Part shown: positions 1 through 8,821 of the stretch, one piece after another
Layout of the letters: every line of letters starts with the position of its first letter
Numbering within the stretch: position 1 is the first letter of the stretch
Assembly (NCBI GenBank): GCA_963931655.1
Contig: OZ007036.1
Coordinates: 1,935,566 to 1,999,565 of the forward strand
DNA from: Butyricicoccus_B sp017886875
GTDB lineage: Bacteria; Bacillota; Clostridia; Oscillospirales; Butyricicoccaceae
DNA length: 64,000 bases
Reading direction: 5' to 3'
Program-made: the position numbers and the translations under genes
Notes under the pieces: generated by a model
Told to the model about the DNA's origin: nothing
Databases searched by the model: none
What the model saw: only the letters and a program-made list of their open reading frames with translations

Positions 1-533
1 AAACAGTATATTCAAAAACACCAGGTTCAGCCGCAGCACCTACTGCCGGACTTCATTTTACAAAAGAGCTTTTACAAAAAATTGAGGATAAAGGTATAAA
101 GCTTGCATTTGTAACTTTGCATGTTGGCTTAGGCACTTTCAGACCTGTAAAGGCTGATGAAATCACCGACCATATTATGCATTCTGAATGGTATACTATG
201 GACGCTGAAACCGCACAAACTATAAATGATACTAAGAAAAATGGCGGTAAAATTTGGGCAGTGGGCACAACTGCAACCCGTACACTGGAAACTATTGCAG
301 ATGAAAACGGATTTGTTGAGCCAAAATCAGGTTGGACTGATATTTTCATTTATCCAGGATATAAATTTAAAATTGTTGACCATCTTATAACTAATTTCCA
401 TTTGCCAGAGTCCACACTTATGATGCTTATTTCTGCATTTGCAACCCGTGAACAAGTTATGAATGCTTATAAACAAGCTGTGGATAATGAATATAGATTT
501 TTTTCATTTGGCGATTCTATGATGCTTTATTAA
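1..533 (+). CDS. queA: S-adenosylmethionine:tRNA ribosyltransferase-isomerase, 3' part
   Basis: Cut by the window start; the reading frame is open from base 3, giving the last ~176 codons. QueA transfers and isomerises the ribosyl part of SAM onto preQ1 in tRNA, making epoxyqueuosine at wobble position 34 of GUN-anticodon tRNAs. Visible family motifs are PGSAAAPTAGLHFT near the left edge, then HVGLGTFRPV, GTTATRTLE and the ending ITNFHLPES with RFFSFGDSMML. Any start codon lies outside the window, so internal ATG/TTG codons here are not starts. A tgt gene commonly follows queA, but here glpK converges instead. Relevant to the queuosine-linked operon near 57-58 kb. Confidence 0.95.
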   Translation, partial: TVYSKTPGSAAAPTAGLHFTKELLQKIEDKGIKLAFVTLHVGLGTFRPVKADEITDHIMHSEWYTMDAETAQTINDTKKNGGKIWAVGTTATRTLETIADENGFVEPKSGWTDIFIYPGYKFKIVDHLITNFHLPESTLMMLISAFATREQVMNAYKQAVDNEYRFFSFGDSMMLY

Positions 534-540
534 ACACAAA

Positions 541-572
541 AGCCACAGTAAAAATAATACTGTGGCTTTTTT
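541..572. terminator. terminator between convergent queA and glpK
   Basis: Ten-base perfect inverted repeat (AGCCACAGTA at 541-550 with its complement at 559-568) followed by a T run on the plus strand. Serves queA and probably also glpK arriving from the other side. Confidence 0.8.
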
Positions 573-573
573 T

Positions 574-2061
574 CTAGTTTTCTGCCCAATGCATACTGCG
601 AGAAACTGCTTTGTCCCAACCATAAAGCAGTTTTTCTCTTGTATCAGCTTTCATTTGCGGCTTAAATACTTTATCAACTTTCCAAAGCATTTTTAGCTCA
701 TCGGTATTTTTCCAAATGCCAACTGCAAGCCCCGCAAGATATGCAGCACCTAAAGCAGTAGTTTCACGAATTTGAGGGCGGTAAATATCACAATTTGAAA
801 TATCCGCTTGGAACTGCATTAAAAACGCATCTCTGCTTGCACCACCATCAACTTTTATTTTTTCAAGCGGTTTTTCAAGCTCTTTTGTCATAGCTTTTAT
901 TAAATCTTGACACTGATATACAATAGATTCCTGAGCTGCACGTATTATATGTTCTCTTGTTGTGCCACGAGTAAGACCTATTAAACAGCCTCTAGCGTAC
1001 ATATCCCAATGAGGTGCACCAAGTCCAGTAAAAGCGGGAACTAAATAAACTCCACCCGTATCTTCAACTTTAGATGCATAATATTCTGCGTCTCGGCTTT
1101 CGCTAAAAAATCTAAGTTCATCTCTAAGCCATTGAATAACTGCACCACCTACAAATACACTTCCTTCAAGTGCATAATTTACTTTATCACCTAATTGTAT
1201 AGCAATAGTGGTAAGTAGCCCATGAGTGCTATGTATTATTTTTTCACCTGTGTTCATAAGTAAAAAACAGCCTGTACCATATGTGTTTTTAACTTCACCA
1301 GAAGAAAAACAGCTTTGACCAAATAAAGCCGCCTGTTGGTCGCCTGCAATACCTGCAATAGGTATTTCAGCTTTAGGCATGGATATAGTGCCATAAATCA
1401 TGCTAGATGGGCAAACTTTAGGCAGCATTTGCTCTGGAATATCAAGGGCATTAAGTAAAGTTTTGTCCCAACACAAATTATGTATATCATAGAGCATAGT
1501 GCGTGATGCATTTGTTGCATCAGTAACATGCACTTGTCCGTTTGTGAGTTTCCATACAAGCCAGCTATCAACTGTACCGAAAAGTAAATCACCGTTTTCT
1601 GCTTGTTTTCGTGCCTCAGGTACATTGTCTAAAATCCATTTTATTTTTGTAGCCGAAAAATAAGCATCTGGTATAAGTCCAGTAGTTTTTTTAATATGTT
1701 CATCAAGACCATTTTTTATAAGCTCATTTACAATAGATGCAGTTCTTCTGCATTGCCACACTATGGCATTATATACAGGCATACCTGTGTGTTTATTCCA
1801 GACAATAGTTGTTTCACGCTGGTTTACAATACCTATACCTGCAATATCATTTGCATATATATCAGATGCAGCTATAACTTCCATCATAACTGCATACTGA
1901 GTGGAGTAAATCTCCATAGGGCTTTGTTCAACCCAGCCTTCTTTTGGGAAAATCTGTGTAACTTCCCTTTGAGCAGTTGCAATTATATTTTGATTTGTGT
2001 CAAAAAGTATAGCACGAGAACTTGTTGTACCTTGGTCAAGTGCAAGTAAATAGCGTTTCAT
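574..2061 (-). CDS. glpK: glycerol kinase
   Basis: 495 residues, the usual GlpK length. Phosphorylates glycerol to sn-glycerol 3-phosphate with ATP in the cytosol. The FGGY-kinase signatures are clear: N-terminal phosphate-binding LDQGTTSSRAILFD (about 8-21), NQRETT near 80-85, GTGCFLLMNTG near 265, and DGGASRDAF in the C-terminal ATPase domain near 405. No glpF, glpD/glpA or glpP is adjacent, so uptake and oxidation of glycerol must be encoded elsewhere. The ATG lies behind a GAAGAAATGAGATTTTG-like purine stretch. It is transcribed divergently from trpS. Confidence 0.96.
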   Translation of the reverse strand: MKRYLLALDQGTTSSRAILFDTNQNIIATAQREVTQIFPKEGWVEQSPMEIYSTQYAVMMEVIAASDIYANDIAGIGIVNQRETTIVWNKHTGMPVYNAIVWQCRRTASIVNELIKNGLDEHIKKTTGLIPDAYFSATKIKWILDNVPEARKQAENGDLLFGTVDSWLVWKLTNGQVHVTDATNASRTMLYDIHNLCWDKTLLNALDIPEQMLPKVCPSSMIYGTISMPKAEIPIAGIAGDQQAALFGQSCFSSGEVKNTYGTGCFLLMNTGEKIIHSTHGLLTTIAIQLGDKVNYALEGSVFVGGAVIQWLRDELRFFSESRDAEYYASKVEDTGGVYLVPAFTGLGAPHWDMYARGCLIGLTRGTTREHIIRAAQESIVYQCQDLIKAMTKELEKPLEKIKVDGGASRDAFLMQFQADISNCDIYRPQIRETTALGAAYLAGLAVGIWKNTDELKMLWKVDKVFKPQMKADTREKLLYGWDKAVSRSMHWAEN

Positions 2062-2096
2062 ATCAAAATCTCATTTCTTCTCATATATTTTTAATC

Positions 2097-2126
2097 ATGA
2101 TAACTCTATTTATATTAGTATGTCAA
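2097..2126 (-). promoter_or_regulatory. sigma-A-type promoter of glpK
   Basis: On the minus strand TTGACA (2121-2126), 18-base spacer, TATCAT (2097-2102), 36 bases upstream of the glpK ATG. Confidence 0.6.
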
Positions 2127-2141
2127 TAGAAGTATAGTTTG

Positions 2142-2170
2142 TTGCATTATAAATAAAAATATGATATCAT
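2142..2170 (+). promoter_or_regulatory. sigma-A-type promoter of trpS
   Basis: TTGCAT (2142-2147), 17-base spacer, TATCAT (2165-2170). The predicted leader to the trpS start is only about 50 bases, too short for a tryptophan T-box. Confidence 0.55.
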
Positions 2171-2228
2171 AATGAACAAGTATGAGTATGTCTATACAAT
2201 CAATAAGATAAAAAAGGAAGTAAAATAT

Positions 2229-3227
2229 ATGAGTGAAGCTAAAAAAACCATATTTTCAGGTGTTCAGCCATCAGGTAAACTGACACTTGGTAATTATCTT
2301 GGTGCAATTCGTAATTTTCCTATTCTTCAAGAGGAATATAATTGTATTTATTGTGTAGTTGATATGCACGCAATCACAGTGCGTCAAGACCCTGCACAGC
2401 TTAGAAAACAAACTCTTGAAGTGCTTGCACAATATATAGCTTGTGGTTTAGACCCAGATAAAAGCACATTATTTATTCAAAGCCATGTGCCAGCACATGC
2501 AGAGCTTGGTTGGGTGCTAAATTGCTATACAATGTTTGGTGAAGCATCAAGAATGACTCAGTTTAAGGATAAATCCTCCAAACATGCAGATAATGTAAAT
2601 GTAGGTTTATTTGATTATCCTGTGCTTATGGCAGCAGATATTCTATTATATCAGACCGAGCTTGTGCCAGTAGGTGTTGACCAGCTTCAGCATATAGAGC
2701 TTGCTCGTAATATTGCACAGCGTTTTAATGGTGTATATTCAGATACATTTAAAATGCCAGAGCCATATATACCAAAAGCTGGTGCTAAAATTATGAGCCT
2801 TGCAGACCCAACCCGTAAAATGAGTAAATCAGATGAAAATCAAAACGGTTTTATATTGCTAATGGACAAACCAGAAGATATTATGCGTAAATTTAAAAGA
2901 GCAGTTACTGACTCTGACAGCCGAATTATTATGTCTGAAGATAAAGCGGGTGTATCAAATCTTATCACCATTTATTCTCTTGCAACTGGTAAAACTGTGG
3001 AAGAAGTAGAAGCTGAATTTGTAGGTAAGGGCTATGGAGAATTTAAACCAGCAGTAGGTGAAGCTGTGGTTGAATTACTTCGTCCAATTCGTGAAAAAAC
3101 AGAAGATTTGCTCAAAAACAAAGATTATCTTGAAAGCGTATATAGAGAAGGTGCGAATAAAGCCTCATATATGGCAAGAAAAACACTTGATAAAGTATAT
3201 CGAAAGGTTGGCTTTGTTAAGAGATAA
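2229..3227 (+). CDS. trpS: tryptophan--tRNA ligase
   Basis: 332 residues from the ATG at 2229, chosen because AAAAAGGAAG sits correctly upstream and the family begins at this point (TIFSGVQPSGKLTLGNYLGA); the ORF can be extended to 2172 but those residues are not family-like. Class I synthetase charging tRNA-Trp. HIGH-type motif TLGNYLGA near residue 20, conserved DxxVPVGxDQ stretch (ELVPVGVDQLQHIELAR), and the KMSKS loop RKMSKSDEN near 200. Monocistronic between glpK and the cell-wall polymer genes. Confidence 0.96.
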   Translation: MSEAKKTIFSGVQPSGKLTLGNYLGAIRNFPILQEEYNCIYCVVDMHAITVRQDPAQLRKQTLEVLAQYIACGLDPDKSTLFIQSHVPAHAELGWVLNCYTMFGEASRMTQFKDKSSKHADNVNVGLFDYPVLMAADILLYQTELVPVGVDQLQHIELARNIAQRFNGVYSDTFKMPEPYIPKAGAKIMSLADPTRKMSKSDENQNGFILLMDKPEDIMRKFKRAVTDSDSRIIMSEDKAGVSNLITIYSLATGKTVEEVEAEFVGKGYGEFKPAVGEAVVELLRPIREKTEDLLKNKDYLESVYREGANKASYMARKTLDKVYRKVGFVKR

Positions 3228-3235
3228 TATGCATT

Positions 3236-3267
3236 TTTGGTATAGAATTTTTCTATGCCAAATTTGT
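3236..3267 (+). terminator. probable trpS terminator
   Basis: TTTGGTATAG at 3236-3245 pairs with CTATGCCAAA (one G-U pair); the following T tract is short and interrupted, so termination may be partial and tagO may be partly co-transcribed. Confidence 0.5.
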
Positions 3268-3287
3268 TAATATAGAGAGGTTAAAAT

Positions 3288-4406
3288 ATGTCAGAATATC
3301 AAGTCATTGGAATGATTGTTGGTGCATTTATACTATCTGGTATTCTTTCCTATGCACTTACACCGCTTGTAAAGCGTTTTGCTTATAAAATCGGTGCGAT
3401 TGATGTGCCTAAAGATACCAGACGTATGCATAAAAAGCCAACTCCTAGACTGGGCGGTTTAGCAATTTTTATTGGGTTTATGGGTGCAATGCTCGTATTT
3501 TTCGAGTTTGATGTGCAAATGCTCAGCGTCTTAATCGGTGCAATGTTAATTGTTGTACTCGGTATATTTGATGACGTTTTAGCACTTGGTGCAAAATTTA
3601 AATTTATTGTTCAAATAATAGCGGCAGCCATTCCTGTGTGTGTTGGCGGTATGAAAATAGCGTTTTTTTCAAACCTAAATCCATTATCATCAGAGCCTTA
3701 TTTTTCGCTTGGAATTTTTGCAATTCCTGTAACTATTATTTGGATTGTTGGTATTACAAATGCTGTAAACTTAATTGATGGTTTGGACGGTCTTGCAGCA
3801 GGTGTTTCAGCTATTGCTTCACTTACCATGCTTGCAGTTGCACTTTTAAATTATGAATTTAGTGTTGCTGTAACTATGGCTTGTCTTACAGGTGCTTGTC
3901 TAGGTTTTATTCCTTATAACTTTAATCCAGCCGAAATTTTTATGGGTGATACAGGTTCTACATTTTTAGGCTATATGCTTGCAACAATGTCAATTAGCGG
4001 ATTTTTCAAGTTTTATGCTGTTGTATCTTTTGCAGTTCCGCTTTTAATTCTTGGTCTGCCTATTTTTGATACAGCATCTGCAATTACACGTCGAGTTCTT
4101 GAAGGCAGAAGCCCTATGAGTCCAGATAGAGGACATGTACACCATAGATTGGTTGATATGGGCTTTAATGTAAAACAAGCAGTTGCTATTTTATATGCAA
4201 TAAGTGGTACACTTGGGCTTGCGGCTGTTGTGCTAACAACAAACGGTGAAGCTAAGGCAATGCTTTTATTATTAGCGGTTATTTTAGCTATTGCAGTAGG
4301 TGGCTGGATAATTGTAAACAGAAGAAAAGAGTCACGTCAAAATATAGAAAATGTTTTAAATGACTCCGACAAGGAGCAGGAGGACACTCAAGATGAGCAA
4401 AATTAA
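3288..4406 (+). CDS. tagO: undecaprenyl-phosphate N-acetylglucosaminyl 1-phosphate transferase (TagO/WecA family)
   Basis: 372 residues, polytopic membrane enzyme with about 10-11 hydrophobic segments. Transfers GlcNAc-1-phosphate from UDP-GlcNAc to undecaprenyl phosphate, the first lipid-linked step for teichoic acid or other secondary wall polymers. Distinguishing motifs: PTPRLGGLAIF, the Mg-binding NLIDGLDGLAAG near 165, EIFMGDTGSTFLGY near 220, and the WecA-type histidine motif RGHVHHRL near 280, which separates it from MraY. The hydrophilic tail is acidic. Its 3' end overlaps the start of the epimerase gene by 14 bases, so the two are translationally coupled. Confidence 0.9.
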   Translation: MSEYQVIGMIVGAFILSGILSYALTPLVKRFAYKIGAIDVPKDTRRMHKKPTPRLGGLAIFIGFMGAMLVFFEFDVQMLSVLIGAMLIVVLGIFDDVLALGAKFKFIVQIIAAAIPVCVGGMKIAFFSNLNPLSSEPYFSLGIFAIPVTIIWIVGITNAVNLIDGLDGLAAGVSAIASLTMLAVALLNYEFSVAVTMACLTGACLGFIPYNFNPAEIFMGDTGSTFLGYMLATMSISGFFKFYAVVSFAVPLLILGLPIFDTASAITRRVLEGRSPMSPDRGHVHHRLVDMGFNVKQAVAILYAISGTLGLAAVVLTTNGEAKAMLLLLAVILAIAVGGWIIVNRRKESRQNIENVLNDSDKEQEDTQDEQN

Positions 4407-5541
4407 GGTAATGACTGTTTTTGGTACTAGACCAGAAGCGATTAAAATGGCTCCACTTGTTCACGCAGTGGAAAAAAACGAAAATATGGAGTCAATAGTT
4501 TGCGTTACTGCACAACATCGTCAAATGCTTGACCAAGTGCTTGAAATTTTTGATATAAAGCCAGATTATGACCTTGATATTATGCAGCCAAAACAGACAC
4601 TATCTACTATAACAGAAAAATCACTTCATGGTTTAGATGAGGTGTTAAATACTGCTAAACCTGACATTGTTTTAGTGCATGGTGATACTTCAACGGCTTT
4701 TGCTGGTGCACTCGGTGCATTTTATCATCAAATTCCAGTAGGTCATGTTGAAGCTGGACTTCGTACATTTGATAAGTATTCACCATTTCCAGAGGAAATG
4801 AACAGAAAACTTATTGGTCAAATTGCAGAACTGCATTTTGCACCAACTCCAAGAAATAGCGAAAACTTAAAACGTGAAAATATTTGTGATGGCGTTTATA
4901 TTTGTGGTAATACTGTAGTTGATGCAATTCATATGACTGTAAAGCCAGACTATAAATTTAAAGATAAAAGTTTAAATAAGCTTGATTTTGAAAATAATAG
5001 AGTTGTGCTTGTAACTGCTCACCGTAGAGAAAACTATGGCGAGCCAATGGAAAATATTTATAATGCGATTTTAGAGCTTGCAAATAAATATACTGATGTA
5101 CATTTTGTATATCCTGTGCATTTAAGCCCATATGTTCGTGAAACATCGGAAAAAATTCTAGGTGGTCATAATAGAATACATCTTATCGCACCGCTTTCAG
5201 TTGATGAAATGCATAATTTAATGTCACGCTGTTATATGATTATGACAGACTCTGGAGGACTTCAGGAAGAAGCTCCTAGCCTTGGTAAACCTGTTTTAGT
5301 TTTAAGAAAGGAAACCGAAAGACCAGAGGCTGTTGAAGCGGGGACTGTTAAACTTGCAGGTATTCATAAAGAAAATATTTATAAGCTCGCTTGTGAACTT
5401 TTTGATGATAAAACTGCTTATGAAAAAATGGCTCATGCAGTAAATCCTTATGGTGATGGTCACGCTTGTGAGCGTATTTTACAGGCAATAGAACATCATT
5501 TTAAACTTAGAGAAGATGCACCACAAGCTTTCATGCCTTAA
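4393..5541 (+). CDS. wecB: UDP-N-acetylglucosamine 2-epimerase (non-hydrolysing)
   Basis: 382 residues from the ATG at 4393, which follows GGAGCAGGAGG inside the end of the preceding gene; an ORF start at 4360 adds non-family residues. Interconverts UDP-GlcNAc and UDP-ManNAc, providing ManNAc for the wall-polymer linkage unit; called MnaA in Gram-positive bacteria. Motifs: FGTRPEAIKMAP at the N-terminus, VLVHGDTSTAFAGALGAF, HVEAGLRT, AHRRENYG, and the UDP-binding DSGGLQEEAPSLGKPVLVLR. Coupling to the TagO/WecA gene supports a teichoic-acid-type pathway, but no tagA or flippase gene follows here. Confidence 0.94.
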   Translation: MSKIKVMTVFGTRPEAIKMAPLVHAVEKNENMESIVCVTAQHRQMLDQVLEIFDIKPDYDLDIMQPKQTLSTITEKSLHGLDEVLNTAKPDIVLVHGDTSTAFAGALGAFYHQIPVGHVEAGLRTFDKYSPFPEEMNRKLIGQIAELHFAPTPRNSENLKRENICDGVYICGNTVVDAIHMTVKPDYKFKDKSLNKLDFENNRVVLVTAHRRENYGEPMENIYNAILELANKYTDVHFVYPVHLSPYVRETSEKILGGHNRIHLIAPLSVDEMHNLMSRCYMIMTDSGGLQEEAPSLGKPVLVLRKETERPEAVEAGTVKLAGIHKENIYKLACELFDDKTAYEKMAHAVNPYGDGHACERILQAIEHHFKLREDAPQAFMP

Positions 5542-5564
5542 ATATTAAAAAGGAGGTGTAAATT

Positions 5565-6314
5565 TTGAAAAAGTTAAATCCTCCTATGATTGCAGCACTT
5601 GGAACACTATTTATTATAATTGCTCTTGCTGTTGGGCTTTATTTATCAGGTGTTGCATATCAATCGCCAGATGAAATAGTATCTTTATCTGATGCAGACC
5701 GTTCACCAACTGATTTACAGATGTTTGAACAAAACCTTGCAATAGCGGGCAATGTTCAAATTGATAATACAAATGTGAAACAGGTTATATCAAGCCTTGT
5801 AAGACCTCAAACTTACACAGCATTAATAACAAATACTTTGTATTATGATGATACATCTGGTAACATTTCATGTAAACAATATGTAAGAGATAATGCTTCT
5901 CGTGTGGATTATCTAAAAACTGATGGTTCTATAGATTATTCACAGATATATTTTGAAGATATATGTTATATGATAATGGGTGATAGCTTCACACAAATGC
6001 CAGTTGGAAATTTTACACTTGATACATCTTCAATGCTTCCCACTTATGAAACCATTTTAGATATGAATGATGAGTATATAACGGGTAGTAGAATGTATGA
6101 ACAAAATGGTCAAATGATAATTGAAATTGATACAGATATAGATAAAGCGATTGGAATTTATCGCATATCGCTTAAAAATGGTTTGCTTTATTCAGCAGAC
6201 TTTTCTAAAGATGGTAAAATGATTAGAAAAGTTGAGGTAGCTGTAACAGATGAAATACCTTCACAGGATAAATTTATTTTACCTAATGAATCAACTCCTA
6301 TTTATGAAAAATAG
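5565..6314 (+). CDS. hypothetical membrane-anchored extracytoplasmic protein
   Basis: 249 residues beginning at TTG (5565) directly behind AAGGAGGTGTAAATT. I do not recognise a family. One hydrophobic segment at residues ~8-32 (MIAALGTLFIIIALAVGLYL) with positive residues before it; no lipobox cysteine, so it is a signal anchor rather than a lipoprotein. The remainder is acidic, Tyr/Asp-rich, with predicted beta-type alternation. It lies 23 bases after the epimerase gene and is probably in that transcript, so a role at the cell envelope is a reasonable but unproven inference. Confidence 0.75.
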   Translation: MKKLNPPMIAALGTLFIIIALAVGLYLSGVAYQSPDEIVSLSDADRSPTDLQMFEQNLAIAGNVQIDNTNVKQVISSLVRPQTYTALITNTLYYDDTSGNISCKQYVRDNASRVDYLKTDGSIDYSQIYFEDICYMIMGDSFTQMPVGNFTLDTSSMLPTYETILDMNDEYITGSRMYEQNGQMIIEIDTDIDKAIGIYRISLKNGLLYSADFSKDGKMIRKVEVAVTDEIPSQDKFILPNESTPIYEK

Positions 6315-6347
6315 GAGTTTAATTTATTAAAAATGGAGTTATGAAAA

Positions 6348-7595
6348 ATGGAAAATTATCTTGGAATATCCGAGAAAACATATCAGCTAGGCAAAGAAGC
6401 TGAAAAGAAAATTAAACCTTATTTAGAGCGTTTAGATGAAATTTGTGATATAAATACGCAAAGGGTGCTTGCAGCTTTTAGAAAACATAGAGTTTCTGAC
6501 AGTATGTTTGCAGGTACTACTGGTTACGGTTATGATGACCACGGTCGTGATACACTTGATAAAATCTATGCAGATTTATTTGGTGCTGAAGCTGCTCTTG
6601 TTAGAATCGGCTTTGTAAATGGTACACATGCACTATGCTGTGCATTATTTTCTGCTCTAAAATCAGGTGATGTTATTTTAAGTGTTACAAGTGCACCTTA
6701 TGACACACTTTTAGGCACTATAACAGGCGATTATATGGGCAGTATGAAAAATTACGGTATTAAATATCGTCAGGTCGATTTAAAAGACGGTTTACCAGAT
6801 TTAGAGGCAATCAAGCAGGCTGCAAAAGCTGATGATATAAAACTTGTATATATTCAGCGTTCACGTGGTTATGCAGTTCGCCAAACTCTAAGCTGTGCAG
6901 AGATTGGCGAGATTTGCAAAGTAGTTAAGTCGGTAAATAAAAACGCAGTTATCATGGTTGATAACTGCTATGGTGAGTTTACAGAAACTATTGAACCAAC
7001 ACATGTTGGTGCAGATTTATGTGCAGGTTCTCTGATTAAAAATATAGGTGGTGGACTTGCACCAACAGGCGGTTATGTTGTAGGTCGTAAGGACTTAGTG
7101 GAAAATGCCGCTTATCGTTTAACAGCTCCAGGCATTGGCGGGGAATGTGGCTGCACAATGGGGCAAAACCGATTATTATATCAAGGCTTATTTATGGCAC
7201 CACACACAACCACACAAGCAATTAAAACAGCTATTTTCTGTGCTCAAGTTATGCTTGATTTAGGTTATGAGGTTGACCCACTGCCTGAAACTCCTAGATA
7301 TGATATAATCCAAACAATAGCTTTTGGTGCTCCAGAGCCATTACGCCGTTTTTGTGAAGGTATACAGTCTGGTGCTCCAGTTGACTCTTTTGTAACTCCA
7401 GAGCCTTGGGCAATGCCGGGATATGATGACCCTGTTATTATGGCGGCTGGTGCTTTCGTTCAAGGTGCATCTATTGAGCTTTCAGCCGATGCTCCAATGC
7501 GTGAACCTTATGTTTGCTTTATGCAAGGTGGACTGACTTACTCATCTGGTAAAGCGGGTATTTTACTTGCCGCTGAAAAACTTAATTTAAAATAA
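6348..7595 (+). CDS. PLP-dependent methionine gamma-lyase/aluminium-resistance family protein (YnbB-like)
   Basis: 415 residues. Belongs to the aluminium-resistance branch of the Cys/Met metabolism PLP enzymes (Bacillus YnbB), whose real substrate is not settled. The fold-type I pattern is visible: RIGFVNGTHALCCALFSAL around 85-105, VMVDNCYGEF near 200 (the Asp that binds the pyridine nitrogen), and the Schiff-base lysine in GSLIKNIGGGLAPTGGYVVG near 228. RBS-preceded ATG at 6348. In Bacillus this gene lies near glnR/hfq; neither is present here. Substrate not predictable from sequence. Confidence 0.88.
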   Translation: MENYLGISEKTYQLGKEAEKKIKPYLERLDEICDINTQRVLAAFRKHRVSDSMFAGTTGYGYDDHGRDTLDKIYADLFGAEAALVRIGFVNGTHALCCALFSALKSGDVILSVTSAPYDTLLGTITGDYMGSMKNYGIKYRQVDLKDGLPDLEAIKQAAKADDIKLVYIQRSRGYAVRQTLSCAEIGEICKVVKSVNKNAVIMVDNCYGEFTETIEPTHVGADLCAGSLIKNIGGGLAPTGGYVVGRKDLVENAAYRLTAPGIGGECGCTMGQNRLLYQGLFMAPHTTTQAIKTAIFCAQVMLDLGYEVDPLPETPRYDIIQTIAFGAPEPLRRFCEGIQSGAPVDSFVTPEPWAMPGYDDPVIMAAGAFVQGASIELSADAPMREPYVCFMQGGLTYSSGKAGILLAAEKLNLK

Positions 7596-7609
7596 CCAAA
7601 ATTTACATA

Positions 7610-7639
7610 TTATATAATTCTCTAATGCCGCACATAATA
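7610..7639 (+). promoter_or_regulatory. sigma-G-like promoter of the spore protein gene
   Basis: TTATA at 7610-7614, an 18-base spacer, then CATAATA at 7633-7639. The -10 fits the sigma-G consensus CATWHTA at every position and the -35 fits GHATR at four of five. Fits a forespore-expressed ssp gene 50 bases downstream. Confidence 0.55.
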
Positions 7640-7688
7640 CTATCAGCAAATCCCCAATAAACAATTTTTAAAAAGGAGTGTTTGAACA

Positions 7689-7901
7689 ATGTCTAATCAG
7701 AATAGTTCTAACAAGATGGTAGTACCAGAGGCTCGTGCAGCAATGGAGCGTTTCAAGATGGAAGCAGCTTCTGAGGTTGGTGTAGACCTAAAGAAAGGCT
7801 ACAATGGTGATTTAACATCTCGTCAAGCAGGTTCTGTTGGCGGTCAGATGGTTAAGAAGATGATTCAGGCTTACGAGCAGGATATGGCTTCTAAGGGCTA
7901 A
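7689..7901 (+). CDS. alpha/beta-type small acid-soluble spore protein
   Basis: 70 residues, the normal size. These proteins saturate forespore DNA, shift it towards an A-like form and protect it from UV and heat, then are digested at germination. Both family blocks are present: EARAAMERFKMEAASEVGV around 15-33, which includes the germination-protease cleavage region (MEAASE), and GDLTSRQAGSVGGQMVKKMI around 40-60. RBS AAGGAGTG precedes the ATG. Flanked by a sigma-G-like promoter and a strong terminator, so monocistronic. Direct evidence that the organism sporulates. Confidence 0.97.
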   Translation: MSNQNSSNKMVVPEARAAMERFKMEAASEVGVDLKKGYNGDLTSRQAGSVGGQMVKKMIQAYEQDMASKG

Positions 7902-7915
7902 TCTGAAATAATAGA

Positions 7916-7957
7916 AGGCACAATGCAATGATAAAAAACTTTGCATTGTGCCTTTTT
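7916..7957 (+). terminator. terminator of the spore protein gene
   Basis: Thirteen-base perfect stem (AGGCACAATGCAA at 7916-7928 and its complement at 7941-7953) followed by a T5 run. Confidence 0.9.
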
Positions 7958-8008
7958 GATGTTATACTGTTATATAGTAATTTTCGAGTTAGAGAAAGGC
8001 TAAATTCT

Positions 8009-8821
8009 ATGGTTATTGAAAAAGTTCTCAATAATAATGTTGTTATCACAAGAAACCTTTCTGGTGTTGAAACGGTTATAATGGGGCGTGGTTTAGCCTT
8101 TGGTCATTCAGCAGGTGATGAAGTAGATGAAAGCAAAATTGAGAAAACTTTCACTATAACAAATTCAAATAATAAAATAGATGAAATTCTATCTGAAATA
8201 CCTGTTGAGCATATGCTTATAAGTGAAAAAATTATAAGTAAAGCTAAAATTACACTTGGTAAGCCTATAAATGACAGTATATACATAAGTTTAAGTGAGC
8301 ATATATCAGCAGCTATTATGCGTTATAAAAATAATAAGGCTTTGGAAAATCCGCTTAAATGGGATATAAAAAGATTTTACCCAAGTGAGTATAAAACTGC
8401 ATTAATAGCTGAGAAAATTATATTTGATGATTTAAATATAAAACTGACAGATGATGAAATTGCTATTTTTGCACTTGATTTTGTAAATGCACAGCAAGAC
8501 GGTCAAACACTTGCACTTAAAATGACAGAAATAATGCAAGAGATATGTAATATAGTAAGTCATTGCTTAGATAAAACATTAGATGAAGACTCGCTTGCTT
8601 TTTATAGATTTATAACTCATTTGAAATTTTTTGCACAGCGTATACTTTCAAATACACATTATGATGATAATATGAATATGGTTTTAAAATCTGTTGCAGA
8701 ACAAAATCCAGTTGCTTATAAATGCACTGAAAAAATAGCAAAACATCTTCAAAATAATTATAATTTTAAAATGACATCAGATGAAATATTATATTTATGC
8801 CTTCATATTTCAAGATTATAA
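8009..8821 (+). CDS. PRD-containing transcriptional antiterminator, BglG/LicT family
   Basis: 270 residues from the ATG at 8009 (AGAGAAAGG upstream, and the RNA-binding domain begins exactly here); an in-frame ATG at 7928 lies inside the previous terminator and is rejected. Residues 1-55 form the CAT RNA-binding domain (VIEKVLNNNVVIT, VIMGRGLAFG), followed by two PTS regulation domains with phosphorylatable histidines in LSEHISAAI (PRD1), ITHLKFFAQRI and LHISRL (PRD2). Such proteins bind RAT hairpins and block terminators when the matching PTS sugar is present. No PTS gene is adjacent; the only RAT in the window lies 1 kb downstream before nagB, the likely target. The stop overlaps the convergent epimerase by 6 bases. 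Confidence 0.92.
   Translation: MVIEKVLNNNVVITRNLSGVETVIMGRGLAFGHSAGDEVDESKIEKTFTITNSNNKIDEILSEIPVEHMLISEKIISKAKITLGKPINDSIYISLSEHISAAIMRYKNNKALENPLKWDIKRFYPSEYKTALIAEKIIFDDLNIKLTDDEIAIFALDFVNAQQDGQTLALKMTEIMQEICNIVSHCLDKTLDEDSLAFYRFITHLKFFAQRILSNTHYDDNMNMVLKSVAEQNPVAYKCTEKIAKHLQNNYNFKMTSDEILYLCLHISRL

Noticed and set aside
2172..2228. Possible leader peptide or T-box for trpS
   Set aside because: The leader is too short for a T-box and the ORF has no run of Trp codons.
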